The notes under the pieces: model-generated | What the model was told of the DNA's origin: nothing | Database searches by the model: none | Seen by the model: only the letters and a program-made list of their open reading frames with translations | Shown here: positions 24,802 through 33,367 of the stretch, one piece after another | Layout of the letters: each line of letters opens with the position of its first letter | Position numbering within the stretch: the first letter of the stretch is position 1 | Translations under genes and position numbers: made by a program | Assembly (NCBI RefSeq): GCF_047730065.1 | Contig: NZ_CP159829.1 | Coordinates: forward strand, 1,550,001 to 1,614,000 | Length of the DNA: 64,000 nucleotides | Direction of reading: 5' to 3' | DNA from: Njordibacter sp028825405 | GTDB lineage: Bacteria; Pseudomonadota; Gammaproteobacteria; Pseudomonadales; Balneatricaceae

Positions 24802-25689
24802 GGCCATAGGCAACGCAGGGTCCATGCCCCATTCGGCCCAACTGCCGTCATACAAATAATGGTCACTTTTGCCTATTTGGGCTAAGGCCAAGTTAATAAT
24901 GGCGGCAGTAATGCCCGAGCCACAACTGGTGATGACCGGTTTATTCAAGTCAATACCGGCGGCGGCAAAGGTGGCACACAAATCGTCTGGGCTTTGCATA
25001 GTGTGGTCTGGGTTGAGCAAGGTTTTGAAAAATACATTTTTAGACCCGGGTATATGCCCAGACCTTAAGCCTTCACGGGGTTCTGATTCTAAGCCTAAAA
25101 AACGCCCAGGTGCGCGGGCATCAATAATTTCATAAGCCTTAGATTGTGTGGCTTGGAGCACTTGCTCAACGTTTCTCATGATCGCCCTTGGGGTGTATTG
25201 AGGCGTATCACAGGCCTGTAGTTCAATCATGCCTTGTTCAGTCTTACGGCCTTCCGCTAGCCATTTGGCTAAACCACCATCGAGCACCGATACATTATCT
25301 AGACCCATACACTTAAACAACCACCACACTCGGGCTGCTGAAAATAGGCCAGCACCGTCGTATACCACAAGCTGATGTGAATCATTAATGCCCTTGGCTG
25401 AAAAGTACTCAGCAAATGCCTCAGCCGTTGGGGCCATATGCGGTAAATCAGAGGTCTGGTCGCACACTTGATCCATGTCAAAAAACATGGCCCCTGCAAT
25501 ATGGCCCTGACCAAACTCTAAGTAACCATTGCGCTGCATGTTTGGCAAGTACCAAGATGCGTCTATGAGCTTAAAGTTAGCATCATGTAAATGGGTGTCT
25601 AGCCATTCTGTAGAAACAAGAGGACTAGAAACAAAAGGACTAGAAACGAGTGAGCTAGAGTTAATGGATGTGGATTCGGAGTTGGACAT
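24793..25689 (-). CDS. sseA: 3-mercaptopyruvate/thiosulfate sulfurtransferase
   Basis: The protein of about 298 residues has two rhodanese domains. The N-terminal one is inactive (FDMDQVCDQTSDLPHMAP), and the C-terminal one has the catalytic CGSGITA loop, typical of SseA-type 3-mercaptopyruvate sulfurtransferase (CG[S/T]G[V/I]TA). RSGHIPGSKN precedes it. A Ser/Val/Pro-rich N-terminal extension (SSLVSSPFVSSPLVST) is encoded by a 15-bp tandem repeat and is not part of the rhodanese fold. The ATG at 25689 is preferred over an upstream GTG. It lies 35 bp after the DUF1643 gene's coordinates on the opposite side and may be read alone. Confidence 0.93.
   Translation of the reverse strand: MSNSESTSINSSSLVSSPFVSSPLVSTEWLDTHLHDANFKLIDASWYLPNMQRNGYLEFGQGHIAGAMFFDMDQVCDQTSDLPHMAPTAEAFAEYFSAKGINDSHQLVVYDGAGLFSAARVWWLFKCMGLDNVSVLDGGLAKWLAEGRKTEQGMIELQACDTPQYTPRAIMRNVEQVLQATQSKAYEIIDARAPGRFLGLESEPREGLRSGHIPGSKNVFFKTLLNPDHTMQSPDDLCATFAAAGIDLNKPVITSCGSGITAAIINLALAQIGKSDHYLYDGSWAEWGMDPALPMATR
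25611..25660. repeat. 15-bp tandem repeat inside sseA 5' end
   Basis: Three copies of a 15-bp unit starting TAGAAAC (plus-strand view) and a partial fourth lie within codons near the N-terminus of sseA. Each adds five residues of the Ser/Val/Pro-rich leader and keeps frame. Confidence 0.88.
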
Positions 25690-25724
25690 AGAAAGTCTCA
25701 CTGTTTATTAAAGCGATGGTTTAC

Positions 25725-26210
25725 TTAATGTGGTGCTTGATTTACTGGAGGCATGGCCATGGGTTTTAGTTTTGCTGCTTGATACAAAGGGTGGGCGGGT
25801 TCACCCGATTGATTCACTTTAAGGCAACTTAAATGAGGAATCAGTTGAGTGATTTGCTTTGAACGCCCTAAATAACCACCATCATTACCCCACACCGCCA
25901 CCACCAGTGAAGCTTGTTTAGCTAGTTTGATAAGCCAGGCGTTGTTGTCAACGCCAATGGGGTCTTGAGTGGCTTTCATGTTGGCAGGTTCTGTGGCCCG
26001 GTAGGCAAATAAATTAGCCATACCCACCCCCCCATAGCCCCATGCTTTGGCATAGTTAATACAGCGGGTTAATGTAGGGTCGTCGGTAGTTTCGTCTGCT
26101 GTGGAGGGGTTAAGGCCAATAAACATCACCCATGGCTTGGTGTCATCCCAAGTGCGCCATAAAGCATAGCGGTAGTTTCTGCAGCTGGATAACTGGGCGG
26201 TGTTCTTCAA
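25725..26210 (-). CDS. DUF1643 family protein
   Basis: A 161-residue cytosolic protein with the DUF1643 core: RYALWRTWD, VMFIGLNPSTADETTDDPTLTRCINYAKAWGYGGVGMANLFAYRAT, and later VVAVWGNDGGYLGRS. The GLNPSTAD motif resembles the uracil-DNA-glycosylase-like or nucleotide-binding fold but has no assigned activity. The C-terminus (HPLYQAAKLKPMAMP) matches the family end. It is upstream of sseA on the same strand and follows the DM13 gene after 45 bp, so the three may share a transcript. Function is unknown. Confidence 0.88.
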   Translation of the reverse strand: MKNTAQLSSCRNYRYALWRTWDDTKPWVMFIGLNPSTADETTDDPTLTRCINYAKAWGYGGVGMANLFAYRATEPANMKATQDPIGVDNNAWLIKLAKQASLVVAVWGNDGGYLGRSKQITQLIPHLSCLKVNQSGEPAHPLYQAAKLKPMAMPPVNQAPH

Positions 26211-26255
26211 TTAAAACTCCAAGCGATGTAGGTAGTGCACGTGTTAAATGCTGGA

Positions 26256-26732
26256 TTAACGGTATTGGGCTGCGGTGATAAACTCGCCAAAAGTTTCACA
26301 CCAAACCACCACCGTATTAAATGCCGTTAAGTCTGTGTTGGGTGCCATTGGCACAATAAAATGGTCAAAGGTTTTCACCGCCCCAACATGCAACATACTG
26401 GCTTTCAATTGCATAAATTCGACCTCTGTTTCTACCCATTGTGGTGACAAATAAAGCTGGTAATCAGGCCCAGGGGCCAACTGGCCCATCAAGGCGATCT
26501 GGTCAAGGCTCACAGACAGTTTGCCCTCGCCCCAATGCAAGGCATCACTGCCCTTAAGCTCTGTTATAAACTCACCCGTATACACCGCCTGTGATACGCT
26601 GATCCGAATTTCACTGTCAGTCGGCGCAGGAGGCGCGGTGAGTATGGGCAGCACATAAATACCAAGGGCAAAGCCCAAAGCCAAAGTCGCGATGTGGGTA
26701 AAAGCTAAAAAGCCTAATAATTTTTTTTGCAT
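26256..26732 (-). CDS. DM13-domain membrane-anchored protein
   Basis: The 158-residue protein has one N-terminal hydrophobic segment (about 6-30, LGFLAFTHIATLALGFALGIYVLP) that anchors it in the inner membrane or serves as a signal. A DM13 domain follows (about 45-155: GEFITELKGSDALHWGEGKLSV, YQLYLSP, NTVVVWCETFGEFITAAQYR). The conserved Cys in VVWCETF is typical of the domain, which is thought to bind redox partners or heme. Most of the protein should be periplasmic. Role unknown. Confidence 0.88.
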   Translation of the reverse strand: MQKKLLGFLAFTHIATLALGFALGIYVLPILTAPPAPTDSEIRISVSQAVYTGEFITELKGSDALHWGEGKLSVSLDQIALMGQLAPGPDYQLYLSPQWVETEVEFMQLKASMLHVGAVKTFDHFIVPMAPNTDLTAFNTVVVWCETFGEFITAAQYR

Positions 26733-26799
26733 GACTCGCCCTTATGTGATGCTTAAAAGATGCGTATACAATCATTTAATCAGCGTGTACTCTGCTACT

Positions 26800-27462
26800 T
26801 TATACACTACTATGGGGCATTAAATGCCCTACTTTAACCAAAATAATAGTTGTTTCTTCTACAAATGGGTGGTGCTGACTCAGGTGCGCGCTGCGTATCC
26901 ATGTGTGTTTAGGGTAGCTGCCATGTTCATCTTGAAAGGTGCCCGACAGCACTAAAATCTCTTCACCACCAAAGTGGCTGTGTGGTTGAAACACTTCATT
27001 AGCGGGCCATTTGACTAAAGCCGTGTGCTGCCCTTCAAATTCATGCAGGGGCATAACTTCTAAGCCACCGATGCCCTGCCGCCATGGCTGGGTTTGGGTG
27101 TTAATGCACACCCTTTGTGTGTCGTTGGGTAAAAACTGATGCAGTTTCACCAACAATAAGCAGCCCTCTTTACTGAATGGCGCATGACTAAAGCCCGGTG
27201 GATTCCTCAGGTATGAGCCCGCTGAGTAATCACCTGTTTCATCAGAAAAAGTGCCTTTTAACACCAATATTTCTTCACCCAATGGGTGTTCGTGGCTAGT
27301 AAAACTTGCGCCCGCTTCATATTTGACGATGCTTGTGGCATGTCCACGCTCTGCATCTTCACGAGCAAGGGGCTTACGCCATACGCCTGCTAGTGGGCTA
27401 ACAACCCAAGCTTGCTCAGTGGTATTAATAACCACATTTTGACTGAAATCCATATTGAGCAT
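26800..27462 (-). CDS. Double-cupin (ChrR-like) protein
   Basis: A 220-residue protein of two consecutive cupin folds. In the first, TSHEHPLGEEILVLKGTFSDETGDY (His, His, Glu) and in the second, FQPHSHFGGEEILVLSGTFQDEHGSYP supply the metal ligands, and both end with a WIR/YLRNP-type strand. It resembles the ChrR cupin domain without the anti-sigma part, so no partner sigma factor is implied. The ATG at 27462 is chosen for its AGGA site; the longer frame has no ribosome-binding site. Substrate unknown; a zinc- or iron-binding stress or quercetinase-like role is possible. Confidence 0.83.
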   Translation of the reverse strand: MLNMDFSQNVVINTTEQAWVVSPLAGVWRKPLAREDAERGHATSIVKYEAGASFTSHEHPLGEEILVLKGTFSDETGDYSAGSYLRNPPGFSHAPFSKEGCLLLVKLHQFLPNDTQRVCINTQTQPWRQGIGGLEVMPLHEFEGQHTALVKWPANEVFQPHSHFGGEEILVLSGTFQDEHGSYPKHTWIRSAHLSQHHPFVEETTIILVKVGHLMPHSSV

Positions 27463-27487
27463 AAAACAAGTTCCTAACTCACTGATT

Positions 27488-27511
27488 ACATAACTAAATA
27501 CATAACTAAAA
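27488..27511. repeat. 12-bp tandem repeat, 2 copies
   Basis: Two adjacent copies of ACATAACTAAAT/A lie just upstream of the cupin gene, in the leader of its transcript. Confidence 0.7.
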
Positions 27512-27689
27512 AAATAACATTCATTGGGCAGATGCAAGCGCCTAACCCAACAACGTGTTTAGTTTAACAGGCTAGTTAGTAAAATCACCCAATTCCACCT
27601 TATTCACTAAGCATTAGGTGGCCATTAACTGAACCCTAACTAAACGCTAATTAAACAGTAACTAAAGATTCATTTAGAATAATATTTGG

Positions 27690-28235
27690 CTATTTTAGAA
27701 TGATGAACCCGGTTGGCGTAAAAACTTTTTTTTCAGTGGGAGTTGACGGTCTATTTAACACTGCATTGTGATGAGGATAACGACCAAAACGATCAATAAT
27801 GACCTTGTGCTTAAGCTCAAACTTGTAGTTATCTTCTAGCCCAGGTTGGTTGAACAACTGCATGGCTTGTTGGTGAATGATGGCGGATTCACTGTGCATA
27901 AAGGGCATGTACAAAAAAGCCTTTTGCAATGGCTGTAAGACTAAGTCAGCCTGCTTGGCAATGGCTGTTTGGGCTAATACAAGGGCTTGACCATCGTAAG
28001 CGAAGGTTTGGGGCTAATTGCGGAATAGGTTACGAGAAAACTGGTCTAACACGATGATCTCTGCCAACTGCCCAAGTGGTTTACTTCTCCAACTAGACAA
28101 TTCCCCTGCCACCGCTTGTTGGTGAATATGGCTAAAGCGTCGTTTGAGCATAGCGTCAAAACCTAGGTCTTTCATAAACCAATTACGCGGTGTGATTTCG
28201 GTGTACCAAAATTGAATAATATCCATGTAATTCAT
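27690..28235 (-). pseudogene. DUF924 family gene interrupted by one in-frame TAG
   Basis: Codons from the ATG at 28235 read MNYMDIIQFWYTEITPRNWFMKD and on to DQFSRNLFRN. They then meet TAG at 28014-28016 and continue in the same frame as PQTFAYDGQALVLAQ through FGRYPHHNAVLNRPSTPTE to a stop at 27690. Together they make a 181-residue DUF924 protein of normal length and full domain content, so only one base differs from an intact gene (for example TCG Ser to TAG). I see no frameshift. It is either a recent pseudogene, a sequencing error, or a read-through case. The gap downstream of 27690 holds nothing obvious. Confidence 0.85.
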
Positions 28236-28351
28236 CTTTTTGAACCTCCATTTAATAACGTGAGTTGCTCAAAATTATAGTCTAATTTATGGTAATTAAA
28301 GCACCCTAACTTAAATAAACACTGATTCCCAAAATTTATTGTGGGCTTTAG

Positions 28352-29194
28352 TTAAATTAACTTTGGGTAACCTAAAGCATCAGCCTTGGCTGCTTGATCT
28401 GGTATTGTTTGATAGGCTTGCAAGCCTTTCAAAACGCAGACAGGGCCCATTAATAATGCCCTGCGCGTGTCTTCTAAAGTGGGATCTAAAGCTGCAGACA
28501 TCAAGCCTAATTGCAGTTTTTTTAGTATTTCTGGTGAAATCGATAAGCCGGTGATATAAGGCAAACAAGGCGCGCTTTGGGTATGGGCTAAAATACGCAA
28601 ATAGGTAAGTTCTGCTGGGGCATGGGCTTGGAGTAAACTAAAGGTCACACAATCTATGGCACACAGATCGGCTTGGCCTTGCGCCACTAAAGCGATACTG
28701 TTTCTATGAGAAGACGAAGTAATCACCTCTGAAAAAAATGCTGCATCTTGAGTTGCTAGACCTTGGGCTATCGGCGCAATTAAGCTTCTCAATGCATGAT
28801 AACCGGACTGCGAATCATCACTATTCACGGCCACACGCGTTTGATGCATGTCTTGTATGTGTTGTGCTGTGTCTGTGCTTCGCACTAACACTAAACTGGC
28901 ATAATTGGGCCCGTGGTTATAGGGTGTGTGGTAAGTTTGGGTGGCCACGTACTGCACCTGACCTAGCAAGTCATTCGTAAAAGGGTAACCACAGGTCTGA
29001 CTCAACAAAAGATTACCATCACGCCAATGGGCATCATAGTTCTCAAATTGAGAAAGCTGGTAGAGGTGGTAGGGCAGTTGTGTCTCACTTATGCCGTGTT
29101 CAACAAGGTGTCTGCGCAAGCCTTGCCACCAACTCACAGCAAATGGCTCTACCTCGGGCATTTGATACATTGGGTAGGCGCATATTCGGGCCAT
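28352..29194 (-). CDS. PhnD-like (phosphonate-type) substrate-binding protein without signal peptide
   Basis: A 280-residue periplasmic-binding-fold protein of the PhnD group, with RICAYPMYQMPEV at the start and segments such as LLLSQTCGYPFTNDL, YASLVLVRSTDTAQHI, RVAVNSDDSQSGYHALR and AIDCVTFSLLQAHAPAELTYLRIL. No hydrophobic signal or lipobox is visible, so it is predicted to be cytoplasmic. No ABC permease or ATPase genes are nearby. It begins 3 bp after the stop of the XRE regulator gene and is surely co-transcribed. It may be an intracellular ligand sensor that works with the regulator, rather than a transport component. Confidence 0.8.
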   Translation of the reverse strand: MARICAYPMYQMPEVEPFAVSWWQGLRRHLVEHGISETQLPYHLYQLSQFENYDAHWRDGNLLLSQTCGYPFTNDLLGQVQYVATQTYHTPYNHGPNYASLVLVRSTDTAQHIQDMHQTRVAVNSDDSQSGYHALRSLIAPIAQGLATQDAAFFSEVITSSSHRNSIALVAQGQADLCAIDCVTFSLLQAHAPAELTYLRILAHTQSAPCLPYITGLSISPEILKKLQLGLMSAALDPTLEDTRRALLMGPVCVLKGLQAYQTIPDQAAKADALGYPKLI

Positions 29195-29197
29195 TAG

Positions 29198-30058
29198 CTA
29201 ATGCCTAATTTCAATTATTAATTGATCTATCCAGTCTTTTAATTGGTGTGCTTGCACCTCTGCCGCTCTAATTAGGCCGTCAAAGTGACCCGTTAAGGTG
29301 ATCACATGGTCACTGGTATTAAACACAAAATACATATGCCCCATATAGACTGCACAGCGTTTGGCGCCAAAAATAGTATATGGCGATGCATAATTACGAC
29401 TTTCGTTAAATAAATACACTCGCATTTTAGGGTAAAGTTCATCGGTCACCTGAGCGAAGTGCTCTAATTGCTGGCACCGATCTGTAAGACTGAGCTGGCC
29501 CCACAAGCCTTCACCTCTGGCAAAACTCACCATGCGCTGCACTGACAAGCAAATTTCCAAGTCACAACCTGGTTGCAAGGCCTCTTGATACCGTTCCTTG
29601 GTCGTCTCTATCATCTGCTCTAAACTAACTTGCTCAAAGTCTCTGTACTCACAAGCTAGCACCGCTTCAGTTTTCACTAAATCTGGTAAATTAGCCGGCA
29701 CATAACGAATTTTGGTGCCTAAGGCAGCTTTATACCAAGCTCGCAAACTCGCATCGGAAGGTAGAGGCAAGCTTGGTGTTAATTGCAAAGATTGACTTAA
29801 GATCTCTGCACCTGAGCGAGACTCACTGGTTAAACCAAGCAACCAGTCCACACTAATCTGCAGTTTAGATGCAATGGCCATGAGGGTATCTACCCTAGGT
29901 AGTCGATCATTATCATGGGCTAATAGTTGGGATAATGTTGAACGATCGACACCAATGGCTTTAGCTAAGCCAGCACTTTTGATACCTTTTTGAGACATCA
30001 CTGTAATGAGCCGCTGACGGAAGCTATCCACTCGAAATAAACGTTCTTTACTGTTCAT
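29198..30058 (-). CDS. XRE-family regulator with a large C-terminal sensor domain
   Basis: The N-terminal helix-turn-helix spans about residues 10-70 (FRQRLITVMSQKGIKSAGLAKAIGVDRSTLSQLL, then LPRVDTLMAIASKL). The remaining 200 residues are a domain I do not recognise, with EAVLACEYRDFEQ, CLSVQRMVSFARGEGLWG and YASPYTIFGAKRCAVYMGHMYFVF. This part may bind a ligand or a partner. The ATG at 30058 gives a 286-residue protein; an in-frame start further upstream would run through the inverted repeat. It precedes the PhnD-like gene by 3 bp. The inverted repeat 52 bp upstream suggests autoregulation. Confidence 0.83.
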   Translation of the reverse strand: MNSKERLFRVDSFRQRLITVMSQKGIKSAGLAKAIGVDRSTLSQLLAHDNDRLPRVDTLMAIASKLQISVDWLLGLTSESRSGAEILSQSLQLTPSLPLPSDASLRAWYKAALGTKIRYVPANLPDLVKTEAVLACEYRDFEQVSLEQMIETTKERYQEALQPGCDLEICLSVQRMVSFARGEGLWGQLSLTDRCQQLEHFAQVTDELYPKMRVYLFNESRNYASPYTIFGAKRCAVYMGHMYFVFNTSDHVITLTGHFDGLIRAAEVQAHQLKDWIDQLIIEIRH

Positions 30059-30109
30059 AAGCGTGCATAACCTTCCATTAAACCCAGTAATTAGTGTGCA
30101 TAAATTGCT

Positions 30110-30131
30110 TTTGTTGTGCTTAAACAACAAA
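30110..30131. promoter_or_regulatory. Inverted repeat between the XRE and desaturase genes
   Basis: TTTGTTGT and ACAACAAA form a perfect 8-bp inverted repeat with a 6-bp spacer (GCTTAA). It lies 52 bp upstream of the XRE start and about 88 bp before the desaturase start. It is the best candidate operator for the XRE protein, controlling itself and possibly the divergent desaturase. Confidence 0.5.
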
Positions 30132-30218
30132 TTATAACTAATGTCACAAAAACACTCATTGTCACCATATTATGTCTAGGCTATCTTGCCCGTCTCTAAT
30201 AATCAAGTTGGCCCAAGC

Positions 30219-31178
30219 ATGGCACAAACCCGACCCTCTGCTCCCATATGCAGTAAACTTTGGCAACGGCAAGCATGGCCCACATGGGCTTTGATCGTTT
30301 TGGTTTATAGCAGTTGGATTGTGCTCATGAGCCATGCAAGCCAATTGTCTTGGTGGTTGGTGTCGCCAATGGCTGCCGTCTTATTATGCTTACATGGCAG
30401 TGTGCAACACGAATTACTGCATGGCCGCCCAAGCCCTTGGCGTTGGCTTAATGATAGCTTAGGCTGGATGCCTTTAAGTCTGTGGATACCTTATTTTCAG
30501 TACCGTAATCATCACCAGCTGCACCATGAAATACACACCATTACTGAGCCTGGATTAGACCCTGAAAGCTACTACCATTGGCCCCATGATTGGTATCTCA
30601 AAAGTGCCATGGTGCGGTTGCTATGGCAGTTAAATTACACTTTTATTGGCCGCATGTTGATTGGGCCTTGGCTGGTCGTAGGGCTATTTATCAAAAGTGA
30701 AACTCAATTTTTTTGGCTAGGTTTTAGCCAACCTTCAAGTCTGGCGACTGTGTTGCACCAGATTAATTGGGTCTTGCACTTGTTGTTAGTGGCAGGGGTA
30801 GTTATGTGGCTCGACGTTCAAGGGATCGTTTGGTGGCAGTATATCATTTTGTGTGTTTGGCCTGGTTTAAGCCTAACCCTCATGCGCTCTTATGCTGAGC
30901 ATCGACCCGGTGACAATAATCACCAACGCTGCGTCATTATAGAAGGTTCTTGGGTGACTAGGTTATTGTTTATGAATGTCAACATACACCAAGTTCACCA
31001 TGAGTTTCCTCATCTACCATGGTTTATGGTGTATGGGCATTGGCGGCGTTATAAGCAATCAATCTTAGTCAGTAATGGCGGGTATTTTTACCAGAACTAC
31101 TGGTCACTCATGAAGCAAACCATGGTGCACCCAAAGGACAGCCCCATGTATCCCAAAAAACCAGCCAATCGAAGTTAA
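30219..31178 (+). CDS. Fatty-acid desaturase / hydroxylase family membrane protein
   Basis: A 319-residue integral membrane di-iron enzyme with the three histidine boxes: HGSVQHELLH (about 67-76), HHQLHH (about 105-110) and HQVHHEFPH near residue 265. Several hydrophobic segments separate them. It would insert a double bond or hydroxyl group into an acyl chain or carotenoid. The ATG at 30219 is used; an in-frame TTG at 30186 with AGG upstream is an alternative. It is divergent from the XRE regulator and may be under its control. The exact substrate cannot be read from the sequence; no fatty-acid or carotenoid genes flank it. Confidence 0.85.
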   Translation: MAQTRPSAPICSKLWQRQAWPTWALIVLVYSSWIVLMSHASQLSWWLVSPMAAVLLCLHGSVQHELLHGRPSPWRWLNDSLGWMPLSLWIPYFQYRNHHQLHHEIHTITEPGLDPESYYHWPHDWYLKSAMVRLLWQLNYTFIGRMLIGPWLVVGLFIKSETQFFWLGFSQPSSLATVLHQINWVLHLLLVAGVVMWLDVQGIVWWQYIILCVWPGLSLTLMRSYAEHRPGDNNHQRCVIIEGSWVTRLLFMNVNIHQVHHEFPHLPWFMVYGHWRRYKQSILVSNGGYFYQNYWSLMKQTMVHPKDSPMYPKKPANRS

Positions 31179-31333
31179 AAACATTCTAATTTAGGCCTAT
31201 TTAAGGCTATAATTACATTTAACTTGGTGAAATATTGCAGTCATCCGCATCGGCCGTTACTCGCAACATCCAACCTTTATTGTTAGCAAAACTAGGCCAC
31301 AATAGGCCAAACTGAGTTAAACTAAGCATTATT

Positions 31334-32122
31334 ATGGCACACGTTCTTCCTAACTCAGACCCCAAGCCTAGGGCCACGCCCGAATCTAATAGCAGTGAAT
31401 TCCTGCAAGGTGCCAAAGCCACTGTGCCAATGATTATTGGCGCTATTCCTTTTGGCATTATCTTTGGAACTTTGGCAGAATCCAGTGGTTTATCACTATT
31501 GGGTGCCATGGCCATGTCACTGTTTGTATTCGCCGGCTCATCACAGTTTATTGCACTCGGGTTGCTGGCGACGGGTGTTGGACCTGTGATCATTATTGCT
31601 ACAACTTTGGTCGTCAATTTACGACACTTACTTTATGCCACAGCCTTGGTTGATAAGGTGAGTCATTTATCTCATGGTTGGCGTGCAATACTGGCGTTTG
31701 GGTTAACAGACGAATCTTTTGCTGTGGTTAACAATCGATATATTGAACGCACAGACACAAACCGAGCCCATTGGTTCTTTTTGGGCTCTATTGTGGCCAT
31801 GTATAGTAACTGGCAATTATGCACTTGGTTGGGTATTGGTTTGGGGGAGCTCTTTCCAGATATGACCAACTGGGGTTTAGATTTTGCTATGTCAGTGACT
31901 TTTTTAGGTATGATTATTCCTTATTTACGCAATAAACCCATGTGGATAGCCGTCATAAGCGCTGCTGTTTTTGCCATAGTTTTGCGAGACTTACCCCATC
32001 AGTTGGGCTTGGTAGTGGCGGCACTATCGGGCATCTGCATTGGCTATGCAAGCGAACAAATTGAGTTAAGAATTCACCTCTCAAAAGCGGCCAATAATCA
32101 AAACAAAGGTTCCCAACTATGA
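31334..32122 (+). CDS. azlC: AzlC-family branched-chain amino acid exporter large subunit
   Basis: The 262-residue polytopic membrane protein begins its first segment with FLQGAKATVPMIIGAIPFGIIFGTLAESSGLS and has VFAGSSQFIALGLL, the AzlC signature. NLRHLLYATAL and LAFGLTDESFAV are also typical. With AzlD it forms a two-component exporter of branched-chain amino acids or analogues in the inner membrane. The azlD start overlaps its stop by 4 bp. No regulator of the Lrp/AzlB type adjoins. Confidence 0.93.
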   Translation: MAHVLPNSDPKPRATPESNSSEFLQGAKATVPMIIGAIPFGIIFGTLAESSGLSLLGAMAMSLFVFAGSSQFIALGLLATGVGPVIIIATTLVVNLRHLLYATALVDKVSHLSHGWRAILAFGLTDESFAVVNNRYIERTDTNRAHWFFLGSIVAMYSNWQLCTWLGIGLGELFPDMTNWGLDFAMSVTFLGMIIPYLRNKPMWIAVISAAVFAIVLRDLPHQLGLVVAALSGICIGYASEQIELRIHLSKAANNQNKGSQL

Positions 32123-32436
32123 ATGAGGCCATGATGATTGCAGGTATGGCTCTGGTCACATTTTCGATTCGTTATGTGATGTTTGCTATGGCTGGACGCA
32201 TACGCTTTCCTCTGTGGCTAAAACAGGCCTTAACTTTTGTACCCCCCGTGGTGCTAGGAGCTATTATTGCGCCGCTTATTTTAATGCCTGAAGGGTTTTT
32301 AGATATTAGCTTTTCTAACCCCTACTTTTGGGCCGCGTTAGTGGCAGCAGGCATTGGCTTTTGGCGCCAACACTTATTAACCACCATTGTAGTGGGTTTA
32401 GTGAGCTTCGTATTATTGAAATGGATAATGTCATGA
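32119..32436 (+). CDS. azlD: AzlD-family exporter small subunit
   Basis: The 105-residue membrane protein has three or four helices and typical segments MALVTFSIRYVMFA, LKQALTFVPPVVLGAIIAPLIL and FWAALVAAGIGFWRQHLLTTIVVG. It pairs with AzlC. The start ATG lies in the azlC stop (ATGA), and its own TGA overlaps the ghrA start the same way, so azlC-azlD-ghrA are translationally coupled. The third gene's coupling is unusual and may reflect only compact packing. Confidence 0.93.
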   Translation: MNEAMMIAGMALVTFSIRYVMFAMAGRIRFPLWLKQALTFVPPVVLGAIIAPLILMPEGFLDISFSNPYFWAALVAAGIGFWRQHLLTTIVVGLVSFVLLKWIMS

Positions 32437-33365
32437 CAAGCTGTGCCCTGTTCACCCCAGATGATTCAAACGCAGAGTGGTTAGCTGAATTTAAACGTCA
32501 GTTTGCCCATCTCAATGTGCAAGATTGGCAACACATCAAACACCCCGAACTGGTTAAATATGGCATTGTTTGGAAACCCACAGCTACTTTTTTTCAACGT
32601 TTCCCTAATTTAACCACTGTGTTTAACCTCGGAGCTGGGGTTGATGCTATTTTAAGTAATCCTGCAGTGCCAGAGCATATTGATATCTACCGTATTGAAG
32701 ACGGTGGTATGGCAGCACAAATGAACCAATATTTTAGTTACTTTTTACTTCACTTCTTTCGCAATATGGACCAGTACCAGCAGCAGCAAACAAGCCAACA
32801 ATGGCAGGTGCAGCCGTTTAAATCTGCCGCTAGTTTCAGAGTGGGGATCTTAGGTTTGGGTCAGCTTGGGGCTCAACTAGCACAGCACCTACAAATCTAT
32901 GATTTTGATGTGGCTGGCTGGAGTCGCAGTAAAAAGAACTTGCCCAATGTGACTCATTACACGGGGCTTGAAGAACTTGAAACGTTTCTCCAACGCACCG
33001 ATGCACTGTGCTGCCTTTTGCCTCTGACGCCTGAAACCAAAGGCATTTTAAATCATCAAAATATGAGCCAACTGCCCCAAGGTGCAGTGGTCATTAATGC
33101 AGGCCGCGGTGAGCATCTAATCGTCGATGACTTACTCAAGTTACTCGATCAAAAGCACTTGCGTGGCGCTGTGTTAGATGTGTTTGAAAAAGAGCCATTA
33201 TCAGCCCAGCATGCACTCTGGCAGCACCCTAAGGTGATGATCACACCCCATAGTTCGGCCCAATCTGAATGTGCGCCTTGTGTCGAACAAATTGGCCAAA
33301 CTTTGCAAGCCGTGGTGCATAACCAAAGCCCGAGTGGGCTTGTTGATCGCCACCAAGGCTACTAA
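32433..33365 (+). CDS. ghrA: Glyoxylate/hydroxypyruvate reductase A
   Basis: A 310-residue cytosolic D-2-hydroxyacid dehydrogenase that reduces glyoxylate to glycolate and hydroxypyruvate to glycerate with NADPH. The Rossmann motif is GILGLGQLGAQLAQ near residue 140, followed by WSRSKK, INAGRGEHL (catalytic Arg) and VFEKEPLSAQHALW with TPHSSAQSE (catalytic His region). The start at 32433 overlaps the azlD stop (ATGA) and matches the 312-residue E. coli protein. It could remove glyoxylate from the purine operon's pathway, though the two loci are 11 kb apart. Confidence 0.93.
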   Translation: MTSCALFTPDDSNAEWLAEFKRQFAHLNVQDWQHIKHPELVKYGIVWKPTATFFQRFPNLTTVFNLGAGVDAILSNPAVPEHIDIYRIEDGGMAAQMNQYFSYFLLHFFRNMDQYQQQQTSQQWQVQPFKSAASFRVGILGLGQLGAQLAQHLQIYDFDVAGWSRSKKNLPNVTHYTGLEELETFLQRTDALCCLLPLTPETKGILNHQNMSQLPQGAVVINAGRGEHLIVDDLLKLLDQKHLRGAVLDVFEKEPLSAQHALWQHPKVMITPHSSAQSECAPCVEQIGQTLQAVVHNQSPSGLVDRHQGY

Positions 33366-33367
33366 TC

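Noticed and set aside
26761..26775. Second purine-regulator operator (GTATACAATC) near the DM13 gene
   Set aside because: Only one half of the palindrome is kept and the gene has no link to purine catabolism; kept only as a side note.
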